Source of the DNA: Serendipita indica DSM 11827
Taxonomy: Eukaryota > Basidiomycota > Agaricomycetes > Sebacinales > Serendipitaceae
Assembly: GCA_910890315.1 (NCBI GenBank)
Contig: CAJVGD010000005.1
Location: 806,001-870,000, forward strand
Length of the DNA stretch: 64,000 nucleotides
Direction of reading: 5' to 3'
In this document: positions 34,233-47,936 of the stretch, in pieces
Numbering within the stretch: position 1 is the stretch's first letter
Layout: every line of letters begins with the position of its first letter
The notes under the pieces: generated by a model
Told to the model about the DNA's origin: nothing
Seen by the model: the letters and a program-made list of their open reading frames with translations, nothing else
Database searches by the model: none
Program-made: the position numbers and the translations under genes

Positions 34233-36345
34233 TCAATGATTAGGCTCCTTTCGTTGCTTCTTCTTTTTACTCTTCTCGCCCTCTGCTGCGTCCACCATCT
34301 CGATATCCTCGACCGGTCGCTTCTTGCCCTTTTTGGGTGGTGATGTCTCGCCATTGACGACAGAAGATGTACCAATATTGTTGGCAAAGGCCGCAGCCTT
34401 TTCTGCAGCTTTCTTTTCCTTCTTTAGCCTCTTGCGCTCTTTGCGCTCCTCTTCAGTTTCTTCAACTGAGATTGATGAGCATCCATCGGAGAGTGAAGTA
34501 CTGACACTCACCATTAGGCTTCTCCTGTTCGTCCACCGCCATGTTATCCTCTTCAACAGTAGCCGCCTTTGCAGCGCGCTTGGCCTCTTTTGCAGCACGC
34601 TTCGCTTCCTTCTCCTTTCTTCGTTCCTCCTTGACGTCAAGGACCGCGCTGATAGCGAGTTTTTCGGCATCCTGTCTCTGCGTGGGTAAGAAACCGACAG
34701 CGTCCGCCGCGGTATTATATGTCTTGGCTCCGCCAGTCATCTCAAACTTTGGCTGCTCCTTGCGTCGTTCTCCTGCAAAAGCTTTTGTTGTTGTCAAGTC
34801 GGATCGGTACTCGAGAGCGCGGAGGCGAGACTCGAGCTTCGCGCGACTTTCTAGACCGATTGTCGCCGCGTCGGTTCCGGATTTGGCATCTGCGTCTGAC
34901 AAGGCATCGACACGGATGGACAAGGCTGCTTTGGTTGCAACCATACGAGCCATCTACACAGCAGTTAGATCATATTCAGCTGATGAACACATGTACAGAC
35001 CTTGCCCTTTAGCTTCTGAGGTGCTTGTCCTATCAATGACGCATGGTAAATCAACCCGTATTTTGGAGTGTCGTGCTTTGTCTTCAGCGCTCGGAAGAGC
35101 GCCTTCTCCGCACCAAGGATTTGTACGGTGCTGGCTGGGTGCTTTGCCAGATTCCTCAGACTTCCAGCGTGGCTGATGAGTCGCGCCCCCACAAGGTCTC
35201 CGACTAATGCGGTGAGATTGGGTGCAATGGCGTTCATTCTGTTTCGGAGGTATTCTGCGAGCTGTGCTCGGTATGCGGAGATGGCGATGACTTGGTCGCA
35301 TAGGGAACGAATGTGATCCATATCTGCCTCGGAGATTTCTGTACCCATCGATATCTCGGCGGCCAATTTGACAGCAGCCTCGAGATCTTCTGGTAAATAG
35401 TTTGCGAGAGTGGCTCGGGCGGCATTTGTACGAACACCTGGGACCAGTGAATATTTCATTCTGCAAATAATTCATGACATACCCATAGTGCGCACGACGT
35501 TGGCATACGCTAGGTTGTCGACAATAATCTTGCCCATTTCTGGGAAGTGCCATCCGTACCATTCCTGACAACCATGAGATTATGTCTGACTGCTTGAAAC
35601 TATTCGCTAACCTTTACTCTCATCGCGTAAATGTTGATCTCTTTGTCCAAATCGTCAAGGAGCGAGATGGCTTGGACAACCATGATGTCGACCTTGTCGG
35701 GGGAAAACTTGAGCTTATACCTATAGCACGTTCAGAAGATCAAAACTAGAAGTTCATAATACCTACCGAGACAGAGAATGACTCAGTCCCAAGCTCATCG
35801 TGGTCAGGTCTTTTTGGTCGAGTCCGGAGAGGAGAGACGTAATCTGCTCTCGGATGCCTCGATACAGATCCATTAGATCCTCTTGTGTCGCCTTTGAGTA
35901 AATTTCAATGCCAAGTTTCTTCGAAATAGCCTTGCCTGGGAATCCAAACTCAGTCTGAACCCTGAAATGAGCGGCAATGGCCAAACTCACCGAGCTTTGT
36001 ATCTGCTACAGCTAGTACTTCTTTTCCCTTTCCTTTTTCAACGACTTCGCGGGTCAAGAATTGCTTTAGGCCTTTTGGAATCTTGCCCTCTTGGACGGCC
36101 GTGAGGTCCTCTACGGCAGCGGCAGTCGACGAAAAACGATGTAAAGCGCGTAGTTTTAGTCTGTAAAATACGAAAGAAGATATATTAACACGAATTTCGA
36201 TCCAATCGCTGCAGGATGCTCACAGTCCATTGGCCTTTTCGGGCGTCTCAAACTCCTTCCAGAGTGATTTTGGATTCTGTAGCTTTCCAGAGTCGGAGAC
36301 TTTGAAAAGACAAAAGCCCAGCGCCGTCTCGTACAGGACGAGCAT
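34233..36345 (-). CDS. NOP58: Box C/D snoRNP core protein Nop58
   Basis: Eight exons, complement(34233-34465, 34512-34953, 35001-35437, 35483-35564, 35612-35720, 35767-35935, 35991-36160, 36224-36345), give 587 residues. The start [16 protein letters not shown] and the NOP-domain block [20 protein letters not shown], followed by [16 protein letters not shown] and [11 protein letters not shown], identify Nop58 rather than Nop56 or Prp31. The tail is rich in Lys/Glu, including KKKKQRKE, as in yeast Nop58. It scaffolds fibrillarin and Snu13 on box C/D snoRNAs and is needed for 2'-O-methylation and early rRNA processing in the nucleolus. It shares a 61-bp intergenic region with KRR1. Confidence 0.97.
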
Positions 36346-36406
36346 GGTGGTCGAAACTCAAATTGCACCGAGCAAACTTGGTTCGTGACCTCGCCGACTG
36401 TGGGCC
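36346..36406. promoter_or_regulatory. 61-bp bidirectional promoter of NOP58 and KRR1
   Basis: Two divergent ribosome-biogenesis genes have only 61 bp between start codons. I see no TATA box and no yeast-type PAC or RRPE element. Both transcription starts must lie within or very near this gap, so coordinated expression is likely. Confidence 0.6.
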
Positions 36407-37894
<1,488 letters not shown>

Positions 37895-38032
37895 TCTATG
37901 TGTTTTGGTAGTTTTTCATTATTCCGGTACAGCGCCATCTCCGCGCCTAAGCGCGTCGTGTTCCTGAACCTCAGGTCTTGGTCTTTGCCCACGTCCCACG
38001 ACGATTTGGTGTTGTAGCTGAAAGCCGTCTTT

Positions 38033-40773
38033 ATGTCTCAACAACGCTCCAATGACGAGGACAAGGTTCAAAGTCCTCTACAAGGCCGCCGACAGCGAAC
38101 GGTCAGCTCGTTAGCCTCAGTCACATCGCCAAATGCACCATCCTTTCAACTTTTCAAACACTCTCAGCTCTATGCAACACCCTGGGATGCTGATAATCCC
38201 GAAGAGGGTCATCAAACGCTCCGACCGCCCCTTCTACCGCCAAAAGACGAGCGCGTGGTGGAAGACGAGGACGAACAACCACTTCTTGGATCAAGAAAGA
38301 GCTCATTTCTCCTTTCTCCAGACGCTCGACAGACGCGGTTTACAGCCAGTTTTTCAGGGGATGCGATAGCACGCGACCGCGATGCCATCGACGACTTTGG
38401 CAGCGTTCCCAATTCGGCCAACTCGCGCACAGAGTTTCTTCCACCTCCTCGCGTACGAACTGCTGTTCGTGACAAGGGAAGTAGCACAATTTGGCTTCCA
38501 CCGCGACATCCATACTTTCCAAACGACTTTGAGGCTGTAGACCCGGTTCCCATCGTGAAATTGCTTGTCATCATATTACTCGCCTATCCCATCATGTTTA
38601 TTGCCACGCTTCTAGCCCAGAATAGACCCATCTTCTGGACGCGGTTTATCGTCGGCACCACGGCGGCTGTCCTTGGGTTTGCTTTGGGAATGGAGCTTCT
38701 GAACATTGGAAAACGGCTATTGGAAGCGACGACGTGGGCGACCATTGTCCATCGGTCAATGTACGAAGGGCGAACGGGGATCACCCTCGCTGACCTAGAG
38801 ACAAAGTCGACCTATCACTATTGGACATGGCGTGGGATTTCCATGCTGGTTGAGCGCATGCTCCAAAAGTCGACTCGCAGACGGAATAGGCCTTATGAGT
38901 GAGCCGACCTCTTGGCATCAAGAGTCATTCTCACTGACATTCCCGCAGCAAACGTCCATGGTCTTTATACGTAGTGTTCTTCATATTCATCTCGCTTCTT
39001 GCGGCGAGTATCAGCTTCCTTCTGGGTCGTCTAATTGATATCACGACCAAGGAATCCTGGCAAGGGAGGACATACAAAGAGTCTACGGTCGTGGGCGACC
39101 TGAGCGAAGAAGACATTGCAGCAGCACATGTCCATCTCGCCGCCCAAGAATCGTTTATTCAGACCTGGACACTGTCGCCGTTCGGATCAGGTAGACAAGT
39201 GCCCCAACCAGTCGTCCTACAGTACAACGGACAAGAGGACGTTTACTTTTCAGAAGTTTCAAACGAGTTTATCAGAGGCGGCAACGGCTATGGGACATTC
39301 AAGATGGACGAAACCGGTAACAATGGCAAGATTGATACAACTGTGCCGTCAGGAGACCTCAGTGGCTATGTCGTTGGATCTGTTGTTCGCTACTCTCGTT
39401 GGGGTCTCCGCATTCAGTGCACCAAGTTACCTAATCCAACCACGAACATTGTTCCTCTTTCCCCCGCCAATATTACATATGCATACGTCCCGCAAGACAC
39501 TATCATGGGTCTTATCACCACTTTGGGTTTCCAAGACGTTACATGGTCTTGGAATTCAACGTCTCCACCGTTTCTCCAGGGAAATGACACTGTTCCGGAT
39601 GGTATCGACATGGACCAAATCGGATTTGTTGGGTACTGGTGGAATAACGGCGTCGGTACGTGTTAGCCAGGACATCTAATTTCATTGACTCACCTGAATC
39701 AGCCCATCAATTCCGGTCTCGGCCGATAGAAAACGGAAACAAGGGTTGGGGTTGGTTAGAACTGGAGGTCATAATGATTCGACTCAATACGACCTACACC
39801 CCCGGTGGCTCCTTTGGAACTTATTCGACTGATAAAAGGTGAGCCAAATGGGACCTGTCTGTTCGTTTGTCTCAAGAGCCTAAAGTATCGGATACGATGC
39901 CGCTGTTTGCGTCGAGGCAATCGAGCCCTACGTAGTCGATGCATACAATTCAACATCTGGACGGGCGGGCTCTATCAGAATTGTCGGCAAAGGGGACGTG
40001 CTACGAGGCGGGCTAAATAATGGCGAACGCTCTGGCCATACCCTCGACGGCTTCGACGCGGTTTTGAATTCCACCAAGAAGTTTGAGCCTTTCGCGGCCG
40101 GCCATGAGAATTCCCGTGGCCAGATAATCAAGGTCTGCTCCTTTCATAAGCCTTGTCTTCATTCATTCAATGTCATACAGGACAATGGTCGAGACTTTTG
40201 GTGGGTTCCCAACCCAACTGTAAGGTCAAATCATTTTGAACATACCTGATGCTGACGAAAGCAGGTCATCTCCTGGACAGGCAACTCTGGACCCAACAAC
40301 TACACATCCTTGTCCGTCAAAGACCTTCAAACGTCGCTAGGGAGAGCGGATGCAGCTCAAATGCTCCCCTACCTCATTGGCTCAAAGAAGGTGCTTGGCT
40401 TCCGATACGACAATGAAATTCTAGCAAAGGCGACAATATTTGCCGGTCCGACTGTCGCCACGCTCGGGGTGATTGTCTTTGTTGGACTCCTTGCCGCGTT
40501 TTCCGTTCCTCGCCTTCCTCTGGGTATTCCACGTCGTGATTTCAGGTTCGTCCTTGCTTTGGGTCGAGTAGCTTATGGTGACGATGATTATAGTATATTT
40601 ACTTGGCTCGCTGCTTTCGAAGGAGACGACCTCGTTCATAATGTCGTGAAGCAAGGTGTGGATCGTAATATGGAGTAAGCTCTTCCCTATGCACATGCAG
40701 TAACTAATCGAGCTACAGCTTGGACGAACTTCATCGACGGTATGGAAGTTACAAGATTCGCTACGGCGCATAG
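38033..40773 (+). CDS. Membrane protein with four helices and a large glycosylatable domain, unknown
   Basis: Seven exons: 38033-38898, 38949-39655, 39703-39838, 39886-40132, 40181-40219, 40265-40674, 40719-40773, giving 819 residues. A 170-residue low-complexity cytosolic start (LRPPLLPPKDER) precedes helices at about 174-195, 203-224 and 296-317 (LYVVFFIFISLLAASISFLL). A domain of about 400 residues follows with several N-x-S/T sites (NTT, NST, NYT, NIT), then a helix at about 723-745 (VATLGVIVFVGLLAAF) and a short basic tail. The glycosylation sites suggest the large domain faces the lumen or outside. I do not recognise the family; it looks like a conserved fungal membrane protein. All borders are GT-AG. 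Confidence 0.75.
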
Positions 40774-40841
40774 CCGGCCTATAATCGTGCTCGACTTTTA
40801 TATCCGGACAATGGACTCATAAAGCTATGATCATTGTTTCG

Positions 40842-42551
40842 TTAATTACCTGTAGCATCTACCTCCATTGCATCTCTGGGTTCTCCTCGTGCAACGGAAC
40901 TAACGAGTTCTCTTCGAACCTCTGGACTGATTTGAGGATGAGGGTTCACTCGAATCACGTCGAGTAGCGCATCCTTTTGCTCTGGTGTAATATCTGCTGC
41001 ATACCTAGGCCAGTCTCAGAACTGGTAGAACTCTCTCAATAGACGTACCTTTGAGCAAACACTAGCAAACTTTGATGCCACAAGACGGGGAGCTTCTCGC
41101 TCTGCCCTCGGTCTCGTCGACCTTTATAGGTATTGGAAAGGATGATAAAGTGCTCGACCAGTCCATCGACAACCTTGTACGGCAGTGCGTACTTTTTATC
41201 GAGTAGAATACGAATGAAGAGGGAGTTCGGTCCTACGTAATGTCAGACCTGAAAGACCAATGTCAAGGAACCCACCTGAATACTTCATGCGTGATAATCT
41301 CAACAAGGCCGCGGCAGAGTGTAAAATGGGGACAGAGGCGCGGCTGAGTACGCTGCCAACTATCGAGGCCTCTTTGAGAGTGCAACCACCCTCACACAGC
41401 GGAAACAGGATTCCTTTGAAGAATGCACCAGGCTTGTACACGCTCTTGAGCAAAGCCTCAAAGTAGTGCACATTCAGCTTGCCATGCTCCGCAATATCGT
41501 CGCGCACCGCGGGCAGTAGAACGCCTTCCAAGAAGACGCGACATTGATCAGGTTTCAAATTGGATACGAGAATACGCGTAGCAGCTCGCATGGCGTGTGG
41601 CGACCAGTTTTCAGGTTTGGTAATGGCGAGGATACGAGCCCAGTTGTGCAGAGATGGAATAATTTTGAATGCTTTTGGTAGAGAGGACGAGCGGTACCGT
41701 GAGAGGAACACTCCAAGTCTACTATTCGTCAGTACTCTGCTGCGTGCTCTTGTAAGATCGCTCGTACTTTGTATATACTTCGACAACCTTTGGATCAAGA
41801 CCAGCCGTGGGATCAAGAGGCTTCGAGGGATCTATCTAATTCAGTAGATGAAGCATGATGGTGGATTAAACTACCTTTGGAGGACTTGGCGGCCTCGAAT
41901 TGGACCTTTGGTTTTTGGGTTTCCTGGTCCTCTGCTTGGTCCTCGGCATCCTGTAGTTTCTCGAGAATAATCTCTGCAAGAGTCTTTCTTTGTAGGGCGT
42001 CTGCAGGCATGAATTTGTCGAGCGCATTCAAGTCTTCCTCGTCTATTTCCTGCTCATTGTGAGCTTTGAAGGCATCAGAGTCGATTACCCACGATCTCCT
42101 CATATTCTTCAACATCAGAGTCTGCACCATTGTCGAATTCATCTTCATCATCGCTCTCGAGTTGGACATTTTCTCGATAGCCCGGTTCTATCCTAGCTTC
42201 CTTTAGTTTGGGTATATTATAAGTTTATGCAAACCTTTGAGCCTCCTTCTCATTCACATTTAACTCTTCTTTGAGCTCGAGTTCCTCTTGCTGGTCTCTG
42301 GCGAGTTGCAAAATCTTGCGCGAGGTTTTACTGTCAAGGAACGGCTGTGGCCAGGGGTCATTAGATCTCCGAAGCAAATCAAACCACTATAGTCTCACTT
42401 CTTGTTCCTCTTCGTCTTGTTTCTTACCACCTTTTCGCTTTCCAGGCCGCGAGACATTGCCATACTTTTGCAATTTTTCATCGGCGGCAATCTCGACATG
42501 AAGAGGATCATGTCTTTGCTTTACTGAATTTGATTTATTTTGTCTGGGCAT
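40842..42551 (-). CDS. ENP1: Bystin, pre-40S export/maturation factor Enp1
   Basis: A multi-exon gene from ATG 42551 to TAA 40842. Diagnostic bystin sequence includes [70 protein letters not shown] and [20 protein letters not shown]. The N-terminus is charged and contains [20 protein letters not shown], the conserved segment before the helical domain. Bystin/Enp1 joins the 90S processome and pre-40S particles with Ltv1 and Rio2. At about 42088-42090 (CCC on the plus strand) the frame changes by one base between VEEYEEI and IDSDAF. This is either a one-base homopolymer error or hides an intron from about 42126 to 42065 that would remove the acidic stretch. Downstream exons are clean. Confidence 0.92.
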
Positions 42552-42600
42552 TTTCCCTTAAGCACCGTTCCGTGAGTTGTCCGAGGAATGGTGATGGTAG
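42552..42600. promoter_or_regulatory. 49-bp bidirectional promoter of ENP1 and UXS1
   Basis: The start codons of two divergent genes are only 49 bp apart. No core element recognised. Confidence 0.55.
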
Positions 42601-44050
42601 ATGGCAAACTTAGAACCCCCCTTGCTGGCCATGGATCGAGCGGGCAAACGTCTGGCGACCGTTGGCTTTGATCAGTTTGGCTTTGATTCGACTGTAGACG
42701 TCGAAGATGTCCGAGCACTCTACCTTCGTTCCCGTCACTCAACATCTACGAGCGATACGACGCGACCCGCTACGCTAGGCCTGCAATCGACATACGACAA
42801 GCCCACAAATACAATATCTTACGCATCTATGAATAATTATCCCGCAGTCAAACTTTTGCCCCCATCAAAAAAGAAGCGGATACTCGTCACGGGCGGCGCG
42901 GGCTTTGTGGGTTCGCATCTCGTTGACCGATTGATGCTTCTGGGCCATGATGTGACTGTCTTGGACAACTTTTTTACTGGATCCAAGACTACCGTTAGTC
43001 ATTGGGTTGGACATCCAAATTTTGAGCTTGTCCGCCACGATGTCACCGAGCCATACATGATCGAATGCGATCGTACGTATTTGTCAATCTAGACGCCTAA
43101 AACTCATCGTTAAAGTATAGAGATTTATCATCTCGCTTGTCCAGCGTCGCCGCCACACTACCAGTTCGACTCAATCAAGACGGTCAAAACATCATTTATG
43201 GGCACAATGAATATGCTCGAGTTAGCAAAGCGAACAAAAGCTCGATTCTTGATCACAAGTACATCTGGTATGATTGTTTTCTCCCCAGGTCACCTTTTGG
43301 TAACAGCTTTCAGAGGTTTACGGGGACCCTCTTGTGCATCCACAAAGCGAGGACTAGTAATTATTCTATTCTAAAGCTTAGGCGTTATCTGACCTTCGGC
43401 AGCTGGGGTAATGTCAATCCCATCGGCATCCGGGCGTGCTACGATGAAGGGAAACGCGTCGCCGAGACGCTCACATATTGCTATCAACGACAAGAGAATA
43501 TCCAAGTACGAGTGGCGAGGATATTCAACACATTCGGACCGCGCATGAACGCAAGTTCTTCGTGAAGCAATACATTCTTCGACTGACCTTTGTGATTTTG
43601 TAGCCACAAGATGGACGTGTCGTATCCAACTTTGTGATGCAAGCACTAAAAGGGGAAGAGATGACTGTCTACGGCGACGGCAAGCAGACTCGCTCGTTTC
43701 AATATATCCACGATCTCATCGACGGACTTATCGCGCTCATGAACTCTGACGAATCACGCCCAGTCAATCTCGGCAATGCAGACGAGTTCACCGTGGGCGA
43801 CTTTGCAGTGATGGTGAAGGAAATCGTTGAAAAGGTTCAAAGGGAGGACAACCAACAAGAATCACCCAAAGCGGCACAGTCAAAGGTTGTGTATAAGCCT
43901 ATCCCGTCGGATGATCCACAGAGACGCCGTCCAGACAACGCAAGGGCAAAGGAAGTCCTTGGGTGGCATCCACGCTGGACGGTGAGCATGGGTGTCGAGG
44001 AAATGGTACGGTACTACAAAGCCCAATTGGAAGATGGCACAATTGTTTAG
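42601..44050 (+). CDS. UXS1: UDP-glucuronate decarboxylase (UDP-xylose synthase)
   Basis: Five exons: 42601-43072, 43121-43267, 43314-43356, 43403-43550, 43604-44050, giving 418 residues. It is an extended short-chain dehydrogenase: NAD-binding [15 protein letters not shown] at about 95-110, the YxxxK pair in YDEGKR, and the family signature [12 protein letters not shown] and [19 protein letters not shown]. It should convert UDP-glucuronic acid to UDP-xylose, used for wall and capsule-type glycans in basidiomycetes. The N-terminal 90 residues are an extension; no clear membrane anchor is seen. The fourth intron (43551-43603) must be GC-AG (AAC/GCAAGT) to give RMNPQDGR, which matches the family. 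The gene is head to head with ENP1. Confidence 0.95.
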
Positions 44051-44187
44051 ATGTCAATGTCGCGCTAGAGTCGCGCATTTCTTGTATTCTGATTTCTTGG
44101 TCGATGCATACAGTAATCCGTTGCTCTAACCCCGTGTTTCGCACCTCAAATCCCTACACGAACCCACGATTTGTCTGAAATATATCA

Positions 44188-46416
44188 TTACTGCAATGCA
44201 ACCCGTCGCGTGCCACTCCAAACTTTCCAGCTGAGCGCGGTCGACGCAAGAACACCGCACGCTAGAAGGACCAAGTTAGGTGGGGTATAGTCTCCATGAA
44301 GCTTAGACTTCAGTAAGAGGTCGATAGGTCGGAGGACGAGCCCGAAGATACCCGAGAGTGAGTTCGCTAAACCATACACGGTGCCGAACGTAGCAAAACC
44401 GAAAACTCTGTAGTACGAGGATTTTGTCAGTATATTGGTCACGAGATGGCTGAAATGAAGAAGGATCAAACCCACTTGGCACAATAATCACCCACTGTGG
44501 CCAGGAAACAGAACTCTTCAGTATATGTGCATAATGTATAAGAAGACGCACCGAAGGTATACATAAGTGGCCTCAAGAAGACAAGAAATCCTATTGCCAC
44601 CAGCTGCGCCGCGTAGGAGCGCATGATACCGAACAGTCCGAATACGACACCCATGAAGAGGACGACGAGAGAGGCAACGAAGATGCCGCCTCTATCCAGG
44701 AGAACCCCTTCGCCAACTCGTGTCAGCCATTTATTTTCTTTGCCAAACATGCAAGGCTCCAATGAAGTGTGTACGGTACGATAGAGAGAGGCATGATATA
44801 AAGCGCAGACGTACCGACTGGGGTGATACCAATCGCGCCACCCAACGGTAGCAAAATCGTAAACGTTGTAGCGAGGCGGATGGCATCGTCGTGCTGCTGG
44901 AGATAAAACAACATTTGCGATGCAACGGTCTGGATGAAAAAGTTTATCCTCGTCCTATCGACCATCAGTCTCTTCTTTCAGAGCGGGAAGAGACTTACAT
45001 GTACACGCAGAGGAAGACTGTGATCAGCCTGAATATCGCAAATCAATATCGTGAGCTCGTAAATAAGATGAAAACACGTACATCCACCAGCTCGAGAAGA
45101 TTTGCTCCTTTGCGCTCTTGCCGAACATCACGCCAATGATCCTGTCCCCAGTATCGTGATCATGACCGACAAGCGTATCCGGCGAGTCGACATCCTCATC
45201 CGCTAATATACGTTCCTCATCCGCACGGGAAGCGCCCGGTGCCGCGGCGGTATGTCGATGCTTGATATGTTCGCGCTCATACGAACTCTTTGGTGCGATG
45301 GTGAGTTGTACTATGACCAACCTATAGGAATAAAGTATCAAGTCGTGTGTTAGTCCCATCAAAGCATTTGTCAACTATGAGCGACTCACAAGATTGGAAT
45401 GATCGTATATGACCAGAAGAACGTGCGTAGTGGTACATTTGGAAATCTGTCAAATTATGTCAGTGTATTTCATCACAAGAATGGATTTATAGGTGCATAC
45501 ACCTCGTTATAGATGAGATACGGAACACTGCTCGCGTCGAATGCTCCAGAGATGAAGCTGAGCACCAAGCCCGAGTTTTTGGGAAACTAAAGCGCTTCAA
45601 AATGACATGATTTTCACAGGTGGCACCATACTCACGGCGTTGGAGAGGTGGAAGCTCGAGAGGAAGATTAATGGTCCTCCAAGTGCCAGGAGAACGAACC
45701 CGCTATGTTAATCGCGTGATTAGGCTTTCACTCAAGTCGAAATCCGAGCTTACACATAATATGTGTCGATATCTAACGCAAATCAGTATAGTACCGCGTA
45801 AAGGGACAGAGCATGGGACGTACGTTCTGTCTCCAGGCCGATACCAAAGACTGCATTCCCACAAAAGAAGAAGAAAGCACCGAGAAGTGTCGCGAATCGT
45901 GGACCAGCACGGTCCATGAGCATTCCGACGGGCAACGCGATCGTCTATATCGGCAAATAGACTATTAGTCTCCACTGAAAACCACGAGAGACGTGTAAAT
46001 ACGTTTGTGATGACGGCGCTGAGCGTGAACATGAAATTCAATCGGAGATCCTGCTTTTCGCAGACCCATACGCCCGCTTGGCGCTCATCATCGGTACATA
46101 AGTCTCTATACACGCCTATTCCCCAATAAAGTCAGTGTGCGGCCTCAGCGGTGATAAATATAACGAACCTTGACGGACGAGCACGGGCTTGAGTGCGGCA
46201 TATCCAAAGATAACGCCTGTTGCCGTCAAGCTGTGCATTAAACACATTAAACATAATTTATCGAAGCCGTGTTTCGCGTTGCGTCCATTGTGATGAAATG
46301 GTCGAGCGATGAGTGTACTTGGCCACCTTCGACCGATGGAAAGCTCACCCAAAGAAGACGGCAGAGACAATTTGGATAATCTTCCTGTTGAAAGAGACGT
46401 CTGATGCTCGAACCAT
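44188..46416 (-). CDS. Major-facilitator transporter, SLC43/Fmp42-like
   Basis: A multi-exon gene on the minus strand from ATG 46416 (MVRASDVSFNRKIIQIV) to TAA 44188. Helices and loops follow the SLC43 pattern: ATGVIFGYAALKPVLVRQG, then RDLC and ERQAGVWVCEKQDLRLNFMF, LPVGMLMDRAGPR, and a hydrophilic central loop (ADEDVDSPDTLVGHD) before the second six helices. The last exons contain VFGFATFGTVYGLANSLSG. Animal SLC43 members carry large neutral amino acids; the fungal Fmp42 group is uncharacterised, so the substrate is unknown. All visible introns are short. It follows the DUF2458 gene on the same strand with about 170 bp between them. Some middle exon borders were not pinned down. Confidence 0.85.
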
Positions 46417-46585
46417 GTCTTGGTGCGCTCCAACGTTGCTCCCTCTCGAGACAGAAGTCTTATCGCCTTATCTCCCCTCGACCTGTCACACTCGCGAGGC
46501 CCCGCAATTAACGTCGCGTCTCCACCGAATGATTGGTCGAAAAAGGGTATCAAGTCATATGCACGGGCATTATAGACACGGTGAC

Positions 46586-47583
46586 CTACGGACGAGGAGC
46601 CGAATCGAGCCACCCTTCCAAAACACTGATGAGCCTCTTTTGCTTCTTTTGCTCCTCTTCGTCTTCCGTCTCGTGCATATAAGGTATGCCCATTCGTTGC
46701 AACGTGCTCTGCTGTCGTCGTCGAAGGCGATCCCATGCGGGCAAGAATTCGTCCACTTCGAGCGTTCGCAGTTCGCCCTCGAATTGAGCCTTTTGTTTCT
46801 ACTCACCAATTAGTTCTCCATCAAGTGGATCGGATAGACGATGAACACACCTCGACTTCTCTTGGGCCGAGTGGGCCCGTCATGGCTACTCTACATACAT
46901 CAGTACAAAAGAGATACCATTTGTATATCTACGCACTTTGTTTTAAGCTCTTTGACTTGGGCCTTTTGACTCTCAATTATCCGGTCCCGATTTGCCCAAA
47001 AGGTCCGCTCAAGGCGATTCTGCTCTTCCCTGATCTAGACTGATATGATTAAATGCCTCTCGAATCACGAGTTAAAGCACATGCCTCTCTTAAATGGTCA
47101 AGTATCCCCGGTTTGCGCTCGACAAGACGCGTAACGATCTGGAGTGCTTCGCCAAAGCTCACAAGGTTTCCCCTATCCACCCGGGAGTCACCACCAGACA
47201 ACGTACCATCCGGTACATGAGTAGAACGAGTAGAAGGAGTCGAGGTTTGGACTTCTCCACCTTTGTTGGACCCTAAGAGACTCAAAAGCGCGCTGACTCT
47301 ATCAGAGGGGCCACTTGCGTCTTCAGCATTCTCCCCTGCAGCATCACTAAAAATTCCTCTTGTATCAGAAGATTCAAAGCTCGGTGGCCAATACAACTTG
47401 CCTGCTCTCTGGCTTTGACGGCTCTAAACCAGCACTTGTTTCGGAAGTAGTATTAACGTTGAGAGCGATAGCTTGTTGCCAGGCCGTCGAGGTTGAGAGT
47501 TGGTCGAGCAGTTGAGAAATAGAGCTCGTTGATCCATTGTCAGGCGGACCACTTCTTGACGGTTGTTGCAATTCCGAGCCCAT
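46586..47583 (-). CDS. DUF2458-like protein
   Basis: Start ATG at 47583 (MGSELQQPSRSGPPDNGSTS). The first exon ends at 47402 and intron 1 (47347-47401) appears to be GC-AG (AG/GCAAGT). The middle part reads FGEALQIVTRLVERKPGIL, then REEQNRLERTFWANRDRII, a coiled-coil stretch, and near the end VDEFLPAWDRLRRRQQSTL and RMGIPYMHETEDE, stop at 46586. This layout resembles the fungal DUF2458 family (REEQ...E...W..R..LI..Q). Its function is not known to me; coiled-coil content suggests a structural or adaptor role. Two further introns lie at about 47060 and 46850-46900 and were not fully resolved. Confidence 0.65.
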
Positions 47584-47936
47584 AGAATGGTGGTCGTCCT
47601 AGCTGCAAGCAAATGCTCAGGTCCATCTATTTCTTGGAGATTGCAGTGGTCTTACAGCCATTTCAAGACGGACGTGGTGGAGGACAGAACGCTGCCCCAC
47701 CGAGCCTCATTATTTCGGAATGTATCAAAATACCAAGAAGGATAAAAATGATATTTCACAGAATTACAATCAACAGATAACACGGCCAGAACACGAAAGA
47801 ATAGATAGCAATAGACAACAGGATATCGCACGAGCCCACAAGAAATAGACCAAGATGCAAGAGACACGATAGGATAACAAACGCGATCATAGTGCACAGA
47901 CTAGGGTAAGGTTGATAATGTCGAATGCTTAGCAGC
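47584..47936. other. Spacer, AT-rich
   Basis: About 350 bp between the DUF2458 start and the stop of the Ser/Pro-rich gene. It is AT-rich on its right side and should contain the upstream gene's 3' UTR and the DUF2458 promoter. No coding or repeat signal seen. Confidence 0.4.
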
